A stretch of 64,000 nt of DNA, taken from NCBI GenBank assembly GCA_964448135.1, contig CAYUVH010000059.1:131587-195586 (forward strand). The letters are read 5' to 3'. The notes under the pieces are model-generated. The model was not told the DNA's origin. It saw nothing but the letters and a program-made list of their open reading frames with translations, and searched no databases. The stretch comes from CAYUVH01 sp964448135. Lineage in GTDB: Bacteria; Verrucomicrobiota; Verrucomicrobiia; Limisphaerales; UBA8199. The translations under genes were made by a program, and so were the position numbers. This document shows, piece by piece, positions 42,086 to 51,079 of the stretch (the stretch's first letter is position 1; every line of letters begins with the position of its first letter).

Positions 42086-42385
42086 ATGGGATGGGCAACC
42101 TTTCACATTGAAAAACTCAAGCAAGGCGAGACCGTTCAATTTCGTCCGCGCGGCAACTCCATGGTGGGCAAGATTTCTTCGGGCCAGTTGTGCACCGTGA
42201 TGCCGGTGGACCCGAACACGTTGGAGGTGGGAGACATCGTGCTGTGCAAAGTTCGCGGTTCCGAATACCTGCATCTCGTAAAAGCCAGGCAGGGCGCGCG
42301 GTTCCAAATCGGCAACAACCGCGGCCACATCAATGGCTGGATCGGCGCGAAGGGAATTTTCGGCAAATGCGTCCGCGTGGAATAG
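42086..42385 (+). CDS. S24/S26 peptidase-like small protein
   Basis: 99 residues from the ATG at 42086 (MGWATFHIEKLKQGETVQF); ATGs at 42047 and 42062 are possible but less likely. The fold is the beta-strand core of the LexA/signal peptidase (S24/S26) family: RPRGNSMVGKI gives the nucleophile-type Ser, and GDIVLCKVRG and HLVKARQG give the Lys region. There is no DNA-binding domain. Such free-standing domains occur in phage and bacterial genomes, and their function is not clear. GlnD follows on the opposite strand, convergent. Confidence 0.65.
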   Translation: MGWATFHIEKLKQGETVQFRPRGNSMVGKISSGQLCTVMPVDPNTLEVGDIVLCKVRGSEYLHLVKARQGARFQIGNNRGHINGWIGAKGIFGKCVRVE

Positions 42386-42420
42386 GCCAACTACCTCCAG
42401 CGATCACTGATTACTGCCCG

Positions 42421-45246
42421 CTACCCCGCATCCAAACTATGTATCGCATGCCGCAACCGTCGCTCGATGGCCTGGTGTCGTTCGACGGCCAGCACTTTCT
42501 CGCCGGTTAATTCGCGGACGTAGAAGCTGTCAATCACCGCGCCTTTCTCCGTCGCAATCTTCGCGGCGGAAATATCCAGTTCCAGCTCGGTCAGCGATTC
42601 GGAAATCATGTACAGCACGCCGACGCGGTCTTCGGTTTCGATTTCGATTACCGTGCGCGAGTCGGAGGCTTCATTGTCAAAATGGATGCGGGTGGGAATT
42701 CGTTCGCCGGTGTAATCCTGGTAGATGGGGCGGGTGATTTTCTTTTTCCGGATCAGTGCCGGAAAGTCAACCGTCTCCCCGGTGAGCGCCCGGTTGATCA
42801 CGTCCTCAAAATTCTCGCGTTGCGCGCGGTCGGCGAGATTGCCCGTGCGCGCGTCGGCCACGAAAAAAGTGTCAAGGACGACGCCGTCCGTGCGGGTAAA
42901 GATGCGGGCGCTGAAAATGTTGAGGCCCGCCGCGCTGAAGCTTCCCGCAATCTTGCGAAACAGTCCGGCGCGGTCCCAGGTGCAGATTTTGACATTGTTG
43001 CCGCCGCGATCGGGATCGTTTTGCCAGCTGACGACCGGCTGGAGCGCATTCTCGGCATCGGCGACCTGCCGATGCATGAATTCATGCGTCAATCCGAGGT
43101 CCTCCAGGATTTCCGCCGAGGCGTGGCTTTGGAAATAGCGCGCCGGCAGCGTCTCGAAATGCGCCTCCAATTCCTCCTGGCTGATCTCCTTCGGCAATTC
43201 CTTGATCAGTTGCCCGTGCAACGACTCAAGCTGCTGTTCCTCCGCGCGGATGAATTCCGTTCCGCCGGTCAACAAGCGCCAGGCCTTTTCGTAAAGCGAC
43301 CAGAGCAGCGCGTCCTTGAAACTGTTCCACAATTTATCGCTCGTCGCCTGCGCGTCCGCGAAGGTCAGCAGTGTGAGCAGCTCGAGGTTCTCGGTATGCT
43401 GCACCTGTTGGGCGAATTGCCGGATCACCGCGGGATCATCAAGGTCGCGGCGCTGCGAAACGCTCGCCATGATCAGATGATGCTCGATGATCACCCGCAA
43501 CGTCTCGGTCGCCGAGGCATCCAGCCCCAGCCGGCGCGATACGCGCAACGCCGCTCCGGCGCTGGCCTTGGCATGGGCGCCATGCCCGTCCGATTTGCCC
43601 ACGTCGTGCAGCAGCAAACCGAGGTAGAGCAAAAACGGCCGGTCCAGTTCCTGGAAGATCGCCGAATACGCGTTGTGCGGTGCGTGGCCGGCTTCCCAGA
43701 TGCGGTCCAGCTGCTCGAGGCAAACCAGCGTGTGCTCGTCCGCGGTGTATTGGTGATAGAATTCGTGCTGCACGAGGCAGGTCAGTTTCCCGAATTCGGG
43801 AATGTATTTGCCCAGCAGACCGACCTCATGCATCGCGCGCAAAATCGGGGCGACGTTTCCGCGCTGGTTCATGATCTGCAAAAACGTTTCGCGCACGTGC
43901 GGCTCGCGCAGGAACGCGCGGTCCACGAGCGAGAGCTGGTTGCGAATCAACTGCGCCAGATCGGGATGGAGTTTCAGCCCGCGCTGCTGCGCATGCAAAA
44001 ACACGCGCATGAGCCGGCGCGGTTGATCACGGAAGACGCGGTTGGACGCGGCGACAATCTGGCCGTCTACAAAACGGAAACCGTCCACGGGTTCCGGCGC
44101 GGGTTGTTGCCGCCGCGGCAGCAGCCGCGTCAACCGGCCCGGCAGCCCAAAACGTTCCATGCGCGTTGGCTCCCGTGGCAGCAATGCCATCCGTTCCTCC
44201 AGCGTGCGGGTGAGCAGGTAGATATTGCGGAAATGCTGGTACAGATCGCGCATGAATGCTTCAATGCGCTTGCTCGGCGAACGGTCGCGATAACCGAGGT
44301 TGTAGGCGACCGCCGGTTGCAAACTCTTGCTGAGCACATCCATCGCTCGGTTGGTGTGGTAATGCATCTCCGTGCGCACGCGCAAAAGAAAATCATACGC
44401 CGCCTCGAGTTGTTTGCGCTCGCTTTCGCCAATGAATCCCTGCGCCTTGAGGTCTTTCAGCGAACGCGTGCGATACTTGAAAAACGCCATCCACAGCAGG
44501 TTTTGAAAATCGCGCAGCCCGCCGCAGCCGCTTTTCAAATTCGGTTCCTGCATCGAGGCTGAATTACCGAACTTCGCCCGTCGCGCCGCCTGGTCCGCCA
44601 TCCGTTGCGGAATGTATTCGTGCTCGTGGCCGGCCACGCATTTGCGCACGATCGCGCTCTGGAACTTCGTGAAGAGCGCTTCATCCCCGGCAATCAGGCG
44701 CGCTTCGATCAGTGAAGTCTTGGCCTGCATGTCGCCATTGGCCACGTTGACACATTCATCGATCGTCCGCACCGAGTGCCCGACCTTCAAACCCAAATCC
44801 CACAGCGGATACAACACCCCATCCAGCAGCTTGGACAAGTGCGGCAGTGGCCGGCTCACCACGACCTGGCGGTTGTGCAGGAACATGAAATCCATGTCGC
44901 TGTGCGGATTCAACTCCGCCCGCCCATAGCCGCCGATTGCCACCAGCGAAACTTGCGGAAACTCCCGCCTTGCCTGTTCGGAGAGGTTGCTCCGTGCCGT
45001 CTCCCAGAGGTAACGCAACAGCACATCCATCATCGCCGCGCGCGCGCGACAGATCTCCAACCCGCCCCCGCCGGCGCGATGCAGGATCTTGAGGCGGTGC
45101 GATTCCACCTTGAGGAACGTTTTGTAGCGCCCCAGTTCCTGGGTCGCCATCCGTCCCGGCGGCAGCGTGAGCCGCGCCGCGGCGTTCGCTTCCGTCTTGC
45201 GCAATAAATCCTGCATTCGCGGGCCATTTTGGGTGCAATGCGGCAT
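42421..45246 (-). CDS. glnD: [Protein-PII] uridylyltransferase / uridylyl-removing enzyme
   Basis: 941 residues from the ATG at 45246. Domains in order: nucleotidyltransferase (GGYGRAELNPHSDMDFMFL near residue 100), GlnD linker (RLTRLLPRR region), HD phosphohydrolase (LGLLLHDVGKSDGHG, about 540) and two ACT domains (about 755 on, TWDRAGLFRKIAGSF, and ETEDRVGVLYMISESL). It senses glutamine and (de)uridylylates PII. An upstream in-frame extension to 45444 would read through a dispersed repeat and is rejected; an ATG at 45216 is another option. Confidence 0.93.
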   Translation of the reverse strand: MPHCTQNGPRMQDLLRKTEANAAARLTLPPGRMATQELGRYKTFLKVESHRLKILHRAGGGGLEICRARAAMMDVLLRYLWETARSNLSEQARREFPQVSLVAIGGYGRAELNPHSDMDFMFLHNRQVVVSRPLPHLSKLLDGVLYPLWDLGLKVGHSVRTIDECVNVANGDMQAKTSLIEARLIAGDEALFTKFQSAIVRKCVAGHEHEYIPQRMADQAARRAKFGNSASMQEPNLKSGCGGLRDFQNLLWMAFFKYRTRSLKDLKAQGFIGESERKQLEAAYDFLLRVRTEMHYHTNRAMDVLSKSLQPAVAYNLGYRDRSPSKRIEAFMRDLYQHFRNIYLLTRTLEERMALLPREPTRMERFGLPGRLTRLLPRRQQPAPEPVDGFRFVDGQIVAASNRVFRDQPRRLMRVFLHAQQRGLKLHPDLAQLIRNQLSLVDRAFLREPHVRETFLQIMNQRGNVAPILRAMHEVGLLGKYIPEFGKLTCLVQHEFYHQYTADEHTLVCLEQLDRIWEAGHAPHNAYSAIFQELDRPFLLYLGLLLHDVGKSDGHGAHAKASAGAALRVSRRLGLDASATETLRVIIEHHLIMASVSQRRDLDDPAVIRQFAQQVQHTENLELLTLLTFADAQATSDKLWNSFKDALLWSLYEKAWRLLTGGTEFIRAEEQQLESLHGQLIKELPKEISQEELEAHFETLPARYFQSHASAEILEDLGLTHEFMHRQVADAENALQPVVSWQNDPDRGGNNVKICTWDRAGLFRKIAGSFSAAGLNIFSARIFTRTDGVVLDTFFVADARTGNLADRAQRENFEDVINRALTGETVDFPALIRKKKITRPIYQDYTGERIPTRIHFDNEASDSRTVIEIETEDRVGVLYMISESLTELELDISAAKIATEKGAVIDSFYVRELTGEKVLAVERHQAIERRLRHAIHSLDAG

Positions 45247-45270
45247 GAAGACAAGCGTGGGGGAGTAAAT

Positions 45271-45415
45271 GACGAAGCACGAATGACGAATGAAGAAGGA
45301 AATCCGAAGCCCGAAATCCCAAGAGCAACTCTTAATCGTCCTTTGGTGTGTTCGGGTTTCGGCATTCGGGCTTCTTTCGTCATTCGTCATTCGTGCTTCG
45401 ACATTTTTCCCTTCC
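45271..45415. repeat. Large imperfect palindrome of GAATGACGAA units
   Basis: Left arm begins GACGAAGCACGAATGACGAA (45271-45290), right arm ends TTCGTCATTCGTGCTTCG (45377-45400). Both contain GCCCGAA-type stretches, so they pair over about 60 nt with small gaps. A 25-nt piece recurs at 37686-37710 and weaker GAAATCCGAAA units at 3078-3140. It lies between divergent glnD and the ECF sigma gene. It is read in some frames as coding but adds false N-termini to both. Confidence 0.75.
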
Positions 45416-45476
45416 CCATCATTTTTCCTCCAACCTTGTGACACTTCCGGTGTTGGAGCATCATCTTATAAGCATT

Positions 45477-46085
45477 ATGTCGGCCGAGCAGGAAACGGAC
45501 GCCACCCTGATGGATCGGGTTAAACAGGGTGATCACACTGCTTTTGCCGAATTGGTGGACCGCTACAAACAGCCGGTCATGAACCTCGTCTACCGCATGC
45601 TGCGCGATCCCAACGAGGCCGAGGACATTGCGCAAAACGTCTTTGTGCAAGTCCACAAGTCCGCCCAGCGCTACCAGGCCTCCGCGAAGTTTTCCACGTG
45701 GCTGTTTACGATCGCCCGCAATCTCTGTCTGAACGAAATCCGCCGCCGTTCCCGCCATCCGGCCGAGTCGCTCGAAGCTCCCCACGCCGAATACGAAGAC
45801 CAACCCGCCCAACAGCATCCGGACCTCCAGACTGCGTTGCCCACGGATTCCTTGATGCACGGAGAGCTGACCGACCTGGTTGAGCAAGCCCTCGCCGGCC
45901 TGCCGGAAAATCAGCGCGTGGCCATCCTCCTTTGCCGCCAGGATGAACTGAGCTACGAGGAAATCGCCAAAGTCCTGGGTTGTTCCCTTTCGGCGACAAA
46001 ATCCCTCATTCACCGCGGCCGGGAAGCCCTGAAATTAAAGCTGAAACCCTATCTCGCCAGCGGGGCCTGGAAAGAAGAACCCTGA
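45477..46085 (+). CDS. ECF-type RNA polymerase sigma factor
   Basis: 202 residues from the ATG at 45477 (MSAEQETDATLMDRVKQGD). Region 2 (FAELVDRYKQPVMNLVYRMLRDPNEAEDIAQNVFVQVHK) with the usual DAEDxxQ-like EAEDIAQ, and region 4 (LPENQRVAILLCRQDELSYEEIAKVLGCSLSATKSLIHRGR) are complete. It belongs to the RpoE-like group. The anti-sigma-like gene follows 76 nt downstream, and a DUF3106 gene overlaps that one. Confidence 0.92.
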   Translation: MSAEQETDATLMDRVKQGDHTAFAELVDRYKQPVMNLVYRMLRDPNEAEDIAQNVFVQVHKSAQRYQASAKFSTWLFTIARNLCLNEIRRRSRHPAESLEAPHAEYEDQPAQQHPDLQTALPTDSLMHGELTDLVEQALAGLPENQRVAILLCRQDELSYEEIAKVLGCSLSATKSLIHRGREALKLKLKPYLASGAWKEEP

Positions 46086-46161
46086 TGATTTCCGAGCAAA
46101 AACAGCGAAAAATCACCGCAACTTCCGCCCCCAGGCGGGGTTTATAAGAAAGGTAAGAAGT

Positions 46162-46656
46162 ATGCCAAATGAACCGCTCGACAACCGCTGGCTTGAAGCC
46201 GGGTGGCGACGCAAGCTGAGCAAGGCCGAGGCCGCCGAATTGGAGGCCTGGCTGGCCGCCCATCCCGAATCCCGGGATTCGTGGCGCACCGAAACTCAAT
46301 TGACCAGCCTGCTCAATCGCCTGCCGGAAGCCCCGGTGTCGAGTAACTTCACCGCCCGCGTCCTCCAGGCAGTCGAGCGCGAGCAGGCATCCGCGGAGCG
46401 CCGGCACTCCCCCCGTTGGTGGAACCGCTGGCTGCCGCGCGTCGCCTTCGCCGGCGCATTCGTTGTGCTGGGTGTGGCGGTCTTTTCGCATCAGAGCATC
46501 CGGCAGGCGCGCACCGCCGACATCGGCAAGAGCGTGGTGGCCGTTTCGAGCGTCCCGTCGCTGCCGAGCGTGGAAATCCTCCAGGACTTCGATGCCGTCC
46601 GCGCGCTGCCGACCACGCCGCCGGCGGATGAGGCGCTGCTCTCGTTGCTGCAATGA
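46162..46656 (+). CDS. Probable anti-sigma factor
   Basis: 164 residues. An N-terminal cytoplasmic helical part (about 1-75; LEAWLAAHPESRDSWRTE resembles the ZAS-less anti-sigma helices) is followed by one membrane segment (about 90-108) and a short periplasmic tail. Position right after an ECF sigma gene and the topology support an anti-sigma role; no CHCC zinc motif is present. Its stop overlaps the next start (46653-46656, ATGA). Confidence 0.7.
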   Translation: MPNEPLDNRWLEAGWRRKLSKAEAAELEAWLAAHPESRDSWRTETQLTSLLNRLPEAPVSSNFTARVLQAVEREQASAERRHSPRWWNRWLPRVAFAGAFVVLGVAVFSHQSIRQARTADIGKSVVAVSSVPSLPSVEILQDFDAVRALPTTPPADEALLSLLQ

Positions 46657-47657
46657 TCCGCAAAATCTGCAAATCGCGCACACTGCTGGCAGGTTGGTTC
46701 GGCCTGGCGGCGACCGGGACCATCTGGGCGCAAACCCCCGCCGCGCTTCCTCCCTCACCCTTGGACACGACCAATGTGCCGCCGTCCCTATCCAGCTTTA
46801 CGTCGCTGGCGCGAAAATCGCCGGTGGCCATCTTCCGCGAGTTGCTCGCCACCAATTCCGCCGGGCGCCTCGCGTATCTGACCAATCGACCGCCGGAAAC
46901 CCAGAAGCAACTCAAGGCAAAACTCCGCGAATATCAGGCGCTCAATCCGAATGAACGCGAAGTGCGGCTGCAAGTGACGGAGTTGCGCTACTATCTCTGG
47001 CCGCTCATGAATCAACCCGCGGCCCAGCGGACGAACCAACTCAGCAGCCTGCCCGACAACATGCGTCCGCTCGTCGAATCCCGCCTCCGTGAGTGGGACG
47101 CGCTCTCACTGGACGCACAAACCAACCTTTTGAAATACCAGGCCACGATTCTTTGGATGACTGAACTGGCCGCCTCCACCAATGCCCCGGCCGCCCAGGC
47201 CACCATTTCGCCGGAACGCCGCCGGATGCTCGAAAAAGGCGTGGAGAAATTTCAAGCCATGTCCGGGGAGGAACGCCAAAAGACGCTGGGCCTGTTCGAC
47301 CAGTTCTTTCAGCTCACCACGGATGAAAAGCAGAAAGTGCTCAACACCCTTTCTGAACCCGAGCGCCAGCAGATGCAGCGCACCTTGCGCGCCTTTTCCC
47401 AGCTTACGCCCCAGCAGCGCTCCGATTGCATGCGCTCCTTCGAAAAATTTGCCTCCCTTTCCGTGTTCGAACGCCAGAAATTTCTGCGCAATGCCGAGAA
47501 GTGGAAACTCATGACCCCGGCCGAACGCCAGGCCTGGCGCAACCTCGTCAGCCAGGTTCCGAACACGCCTCCCCTGCCTCCAGGCGCCGGCGGCCCACCC
47601 GCCCCCCGCGCGGAAAACAAAACCCGCCCGGGCATCCTTGCGACCAACGGCAATTAG
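46653..47657 (+). CDS. Periplasmic DUF3106-like protein
   Basis: 334 residues with a signal peptide (about 1-26, ending TIWAQ). The body is alpha-helical with many repeats of the type LSxxERQxxL (for example MSGEERQKTLGLF, LSEPERQQMQRTL and LTPQQRSDCMRSF), typical of DUF3106. These helices resemble LTXXQ/CpxP-like periplasmic sensors. The C-terminus is Pro/Gly-rich. Third gene of the sigma/anti-sigma operon, so it may be a periplasmic input or output of that system. Confidence 0.78.
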   Translation: MIRKICKSRTLLAGWFGLAATGTIWAQTPAALPPSPLDTTNVPPSLSSFTSLARKSPVAIFRELLATNSAGRLAYLTNRPPETQKQLKAKLREYQALNPNEREVRLQVTELRYYLWPLMNQPAAQRTNQLSSLPDNMRPLVESRLREWDALSLDAQTNLLKYQATILWMTELAASTNAPAAQATISPERRRMLEKGVEKFQAMSGEERQKTLGLFDQFFQLTTDEKQKVLNTLSEPERQQMQRTLRAFSQLTPQQRSDCMRSFEKFASLSVFERQKFLRNAEKWKLMTPAERQAWRNLVSQVPNTPPLPPGAGGPPAPRAENKTRPGILATNGN

Positions 47658-47974
47658 CCCCTCACTCAGCGCGGCATACCACGGCTGACGCACCTAAATT
47701 CGTAGCGCAGACTTCCAGTCTGCTGTATCGCGGATTTCCAATCCGCAGGCGCCCCAGTCGCGACTCGCCTCACCGCTTTTCGACGCTCTGCCGACTTGGA
47801 AGTCGGCGACACAGCAGACTGGAAGTCGGCGCTACGAAATCGTGGCAATCGGGCGTTATAGCAGAATATAGCAGAACTTAGATGCGTCTGTCCTGCGCGG
47901 CATACTGCCTGCGGTTGCAAGCGGAGCCCGATTCTGGAACATTGACGGCAGTTGTTTAACGCTGCCGCTCACTG
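47658..47974. repeat. 317-bp gap with a compound palindrome
   Basis: Outer arms 47701-47726 and 47811-47836 are reverse complements over 26 nt with one mismatch (core GACTTCCAGTCTGCTGT). Inside are hairpins GCGGATT/AATCCGC (47730-47746) and GCCGACTT/AAGTCGGC (47790-47807). This GCAGACTTCCAGTCTGC-type unit is a dispersed repeat style. The remaining sequence up to 47974 shows no gene and holds the promoter for the GH27 gene. Confidence 0.75.
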
Positions 47975-50206
47975 ATGTTCAAAATCCCAGCCTCGATACT
48001 CGCCGCCGTTCTTTTTGGGCTCTCGCTGGCACAGGGATCAGGTACCAGCACTGATACGGCGTTCACCTATCAGGGACGGCTCAGCCAGTCCGGCGCGCCG
48101 GCCACTGGCACGTTCGACTTTCAGTTTTCCATCTACGACTCGGCGACGAACGGCGCGCTCAAAGCCGGACCTCTGCCCCTGCCCACGCAGGTTGTTTCCA
48201 GCGGTATTTTCCTCGCGCGGCTCGACTTCGGAAACCCCGCGCTGTTCAACGGCGAGGCGCGCTGGTTGGAGATCGCTGTCCGCACCAATGGCCTCGGTGG
48301 CTATACGACTCTCCAGCCCCGCCAGCAACTCACCGCCGCCCCCTACGCTCAATACGCCCTGAACGCCGGCACCGTATCCTCCACCGGCCTCGTGTCCGCG
48401 CTGCAACCCAGCGGCATCGTCACCAACGGCCAGGCCGGCGTCAGTTTTGTCGGCACCTTTACCGGGAGCGGCAGCGGTCTCACCAACCTGTTGATTCCGG
48501 GGCTGGCGTTCTCCAACTCCATTGTCCGCGATCTGGAGACACTGATCGTCTCCCAAGCGGGCACCACCGCCGCGAACGGCATCTACCACCATGACCCCGC
48601 GGCCGATAATGCGTCCTACGCTTACACCAACAAAAACTTCGTAATCCTCTACGACCTCGGCGAATTCAGCGGCGCTTTTTCCTACACACTCGGCAGCAAT
48701 ACCACGGCACTCTACCTCGGCGGCGCGGACCCCACCGACCCGTGGCATGTCGCGAGCGGATCGAGCCCCGCGCCAGTGGCGGTTTACGGCTTGCTGACGA
48801 ACATCATCACCCTCGGCCGGTTCGCCGGCGACGCGGGAAGCCTTGCCAATCTCAATGGCGGCGCCATCCAGCCCGGCACGATCGGGACCAACCAACTCGA
48901 TGCCGCCGCCCGGGATCTCGCGCCCTGGTTCAACGATAACCATTTCAATGGCGCATACATGACCAACGGTCCCCCGCCGCCATACTCGCTTGCCAGCCGC
49001 GCCCCGGTACCGTGGCTGGGTTGGAACTCCTGGAGTTCCCTGGAAGCCGGCGTCAACGCCACCGCCATCACGAACATCGTTAACACATGGAAAACCAACG
49101 GCATGCTCGCCGCGGGCTACGATTTAATCTGGGTTGATGACGGCTGGATGGCCGGCGCGCGCGATACCAGCGGCAACCTCACCGAGGATCCCATCAAATT
49201 CCCCGGCGGTATGAAGGCGCTGATCGATTACGTCCACGCCAGCGGCTTTCGCTTCGGGATCTACGTTTCGATGGGCACCGTGACCTGCGCCGGCCTCCCC
49301 GGCTCGCTCGGCCACGAATTTCAGGACACCCTCCGCTTTGCCTATTGGGGTGTGGACGCCCTCAAAGTGGACGAGTGCGGCGTGGGCAACCTGCCCTTCT
49401 GGAGCAGTTATTTGCAGGTCGAACCCGATTTGATTTCCATCTGGGTCAATGCCGTCTCGTTCCCAAACATCTCGCGTCCCATCATCCTGGTCGCGACCGA
49501 ATTCAACATCTTCCCCTGGACTCCCGAACGCTTGAACGCCTGGCAAAATCCCCAGGCCACCGTGGTCGGCAGCTTCCCGGGCCTGCTCAACGGCATCAGC
49601 CAGATGACCAACGGCCAATGGACCGGCCCCTACCCCGACCAACCGGGCCAGATCGGCCCGGGCCATTACAAGGAATCCATCGGCTTCTACGTCAACGCCA
49701 CTCCCCCGGCTGTGCTGCGCAGCACCCTGAGCATGATGTCGATATTCGTGGACGGCATTCTGTTGGACGAGACTCCCAACACGACGAGCTTTCCCCTCGT
49801 CACGAATCCCCAATTCCTCTCCATCCTCCGCGACCCCGCCTGTATCCGCGGCGATCTCAAAGCCAACTACGGCCCCGTGCAAATCTGGCTCCGCCCGCTC
49901 GGCTGGGCCCGCGACCGCTTTGCCATCGTGCTTCTCAATACCGGTTCCAGTCCCGCGAACGTCACGGTAAACTTTCCCTCCCTGGGACTGCCTCAACTCT
50001 ACAACGCGCTCGACGTCTGGAGCGGCGCGACCGTCGCCAACTCGGCATCCAGCCTCAACGCCTCCGTCGCGGGCCAGGACTCCCGCCAGTTTCTGCTCAC
50101 CCCGACATTCGGCAACGGCATCACCACCAATCTCTCCGTCCTCCTGCCGGGCAACCAACCCGCCACCCTCTCCTTCAGCAACGGCATATTGATGCAGGTC
50201 AAATAG
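47975..50206 (+). CDS. Secreted GH27-like glycoside hydrolase with N-terminal tail-fibre-like domain
   Basis: 743 residues with a signal peptide (about 1-22). The N-terminal ~110 residues (FTYQGRLSQSGAPATGTFDF) form a domain frequent in secreted proteins of this phylum. A middle beta-rich region leads to a GH27/alpha-galactosidase-like barrel from about residue 345: VPWLGWNSWSS, YDLIWVDDGWM, KFPGGMKALIDYVHASGFRF and LKVDECG with the likely nucleophile Asp. The region where the acid/base is expected (from about 520) is divergent. The C-terminal beta domain (about 650-743) is GH27-like. Substrate probably an alpha-galactoside or related glycan. Confidence 0.78.
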   Translation: MFKIPASILAAVLFGLSLAQGSGTSTDTAFTYQGRLSQSGAPATGTFDFQFSIYDSATNGALKAGPLPLPTQVVSSGIFLARLDFGNPALFNGEARWLEIAVRTNGLGGYTTLQPRQQLTAAPYAQYALNAGTVSSTGLVSALQPSGIVTNGQAGVSFVGTFTGSGSGLTNLLIPGLAFSNSIVRDLETLIVSQAGTTAANGIYHHDPAADNASYAYTNKNFVILYDLGEFSGAFSYTLGSNTTALYLGGADPTDPWHVASGSSPAPVAVYGLLTNIITLGRFAGDAGSLANLNGGAIQPGTIGTNQLDAAARDLAPWFNDNHFNGAYMTNGPPPPYSLASRAPVPWLGWNSWSSLEAGVNATAITNIVNTWKTNGMLAAGYDLIWVDDGWMAGARDTSGNLTEDPIKFPGGMKALIDYVHASGFRFGIYVSMGTVTCAGLPGSLGHEFQDTLRFAYWGVDALKVDECGVGNLPFWSSYLQVEPDLISIWVNAVSFPNISRPIILVATEFNIFPWTPERLNAWQNPQATVVGSFPGLLNGISQMTNGQWTGPYPDQPGQIGPGHYKESIGFYVNATPPAVLRSTLSMMSIFVDGILLDETPNTTSFPLVTNPQFLSILRDPACIRGDLKANYGPVQIWLRPLGWARDRFAIVLLNTGSSPANVTVNFPSLGLPQLYNALDVWSGATVANSASSLNASVAGQDSRQFLLTPTFGNGITTNLSVLLPGNQPATLSFSNGILMQVK

Positions 50207-50467
50207 CGCTCGTGGTGGCAGGCGTCCCGCCTGCCGTAGAGCCGGGCGTCCCGCCCGGCGGCCAAACATTGGCCGGCCCTACACCTCAGCTCCTTTCACT
50301 CGTCGCCCGACTCCCACGTTTCTCCCAGCTCTGCCAATCAATAACGCTGCCTGCTGTCTCCGTTCACCTACCCTTCCCTTCAGTCGCTTGTGTCCCTCTC
50401 GTCCCTTCCCCACTCCGCAGTATCAATCAAAGCAGACATCCGCCCCGCCCTGCGCTATCTTCGCGCC
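50207..50467. repeat. Gap with three successive hairpins
   Basis: Three hairpins in 59 nt: GGCAGGCG/CGCCTGCC (50217-50235), GCCGGGCG/CGCCCGGC (50241-50259) and GGCCAA/TTGGCC (50260-50274), each with a 3-nt loop, the first two TCC. The GGCGTCCCGCC pattern is a common dispersed element. It may terminate the GH27 transcript. The rest of the gap to 50467 shows no gene. Confidence 0.65.
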
Positions 50468-51079
50468 ATGCACAAAGCGCGGTTGGAAGCCTTCAGCGAT
50501 GGCGTCATTGCCATCATCATCACCATCATGGTGCTGGAGCTGAAGATTACTCCGGCATTACAGGAGCATCACCCCATCACGCTCCGGGATCTCGCCCCCT
50601 CGCTGCCTGTGTTCCTTAGCTACGTGCTGAGCTTTGTGTACGTAGGCATCTATTGGAACAACCACCACCATCTGCTCCACTGCGCCAAACATGTCAGCGG
50701 TTCCATCCTCTGGGCCAATCTCCATCTGCTCTTCTGGCTGTCGCTCTTTCCCGTAACCACCGCGCTCGTCGGAGAACACCATGGCCAGGAAGATCAATTG
50801 CCGGTCGCGCTCTACGGGTTTGTGCTCCTGATGGCCGCCCTCGCATATTACCTTCTGCAACTACGGATCATGAAACATCAGGGACAGAACTCGCTGCTGG
50901 CCCAGGCGCTGGGCTCAGACTGGAAAGGCAAGCTCTCCCCGATCCTTTACCTCGCCGCCATCCCGCTGGCCTATGCCCGTCCCTGGATCGCCCTCGCCAT
51001 TTACGTCCTCGTCGCCCTTCTCTGGCTCGTCCCCGACCGCCGCCTCGAACGCGCCCTCGCCACCCACGAACCTAAATGA
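50468..51079 (+). CDS. TMEM175-family potassium channel
   Basis: 203 residues from the ATG at 50468. The first helix begins RLEAFSDGVIAIIITIMVLEL, the RxxxFSD motif of bacterial TMEM175 (DUF1211) channels, and about six membrane segments follow with a His-rich loop YWNNHHHLLH typical of the family. Bacterial members form tetrameric K+ channels. Its stop overlaps the next start (51076-51079, ATGA). Confidence 0.88.
   Translation: MHKARLEAFSDGVIAIIITIMVLELKITPALQEHHPITLRDLAPSLPVFLSYVLSFVYVGIYWNNHHHLLHCAKHVSGSILWANLHLLFWLSLFPVTTALVGEHHGQEDQLPVALYGFVLLMAALAYYLLQLRIMKHQGQNSLLAQALGSDWKGKLSPILYLAAIPLAYARPWIALAIYVLVALLWLVPDRRLERALATHEPK

Noticed and set aside
42682..44562. Long antisense frame over glnD (626 codons)
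   Set aside because: High GC lengthens antisense frames. The other strand encodes GlnD with all its domains.
45247..45444. 66-residue N-terminal extension of GlnD
   Set aside because: The extension is read from the dispersed repeat at 45271-45415, and GlnD homologues start near 45246.
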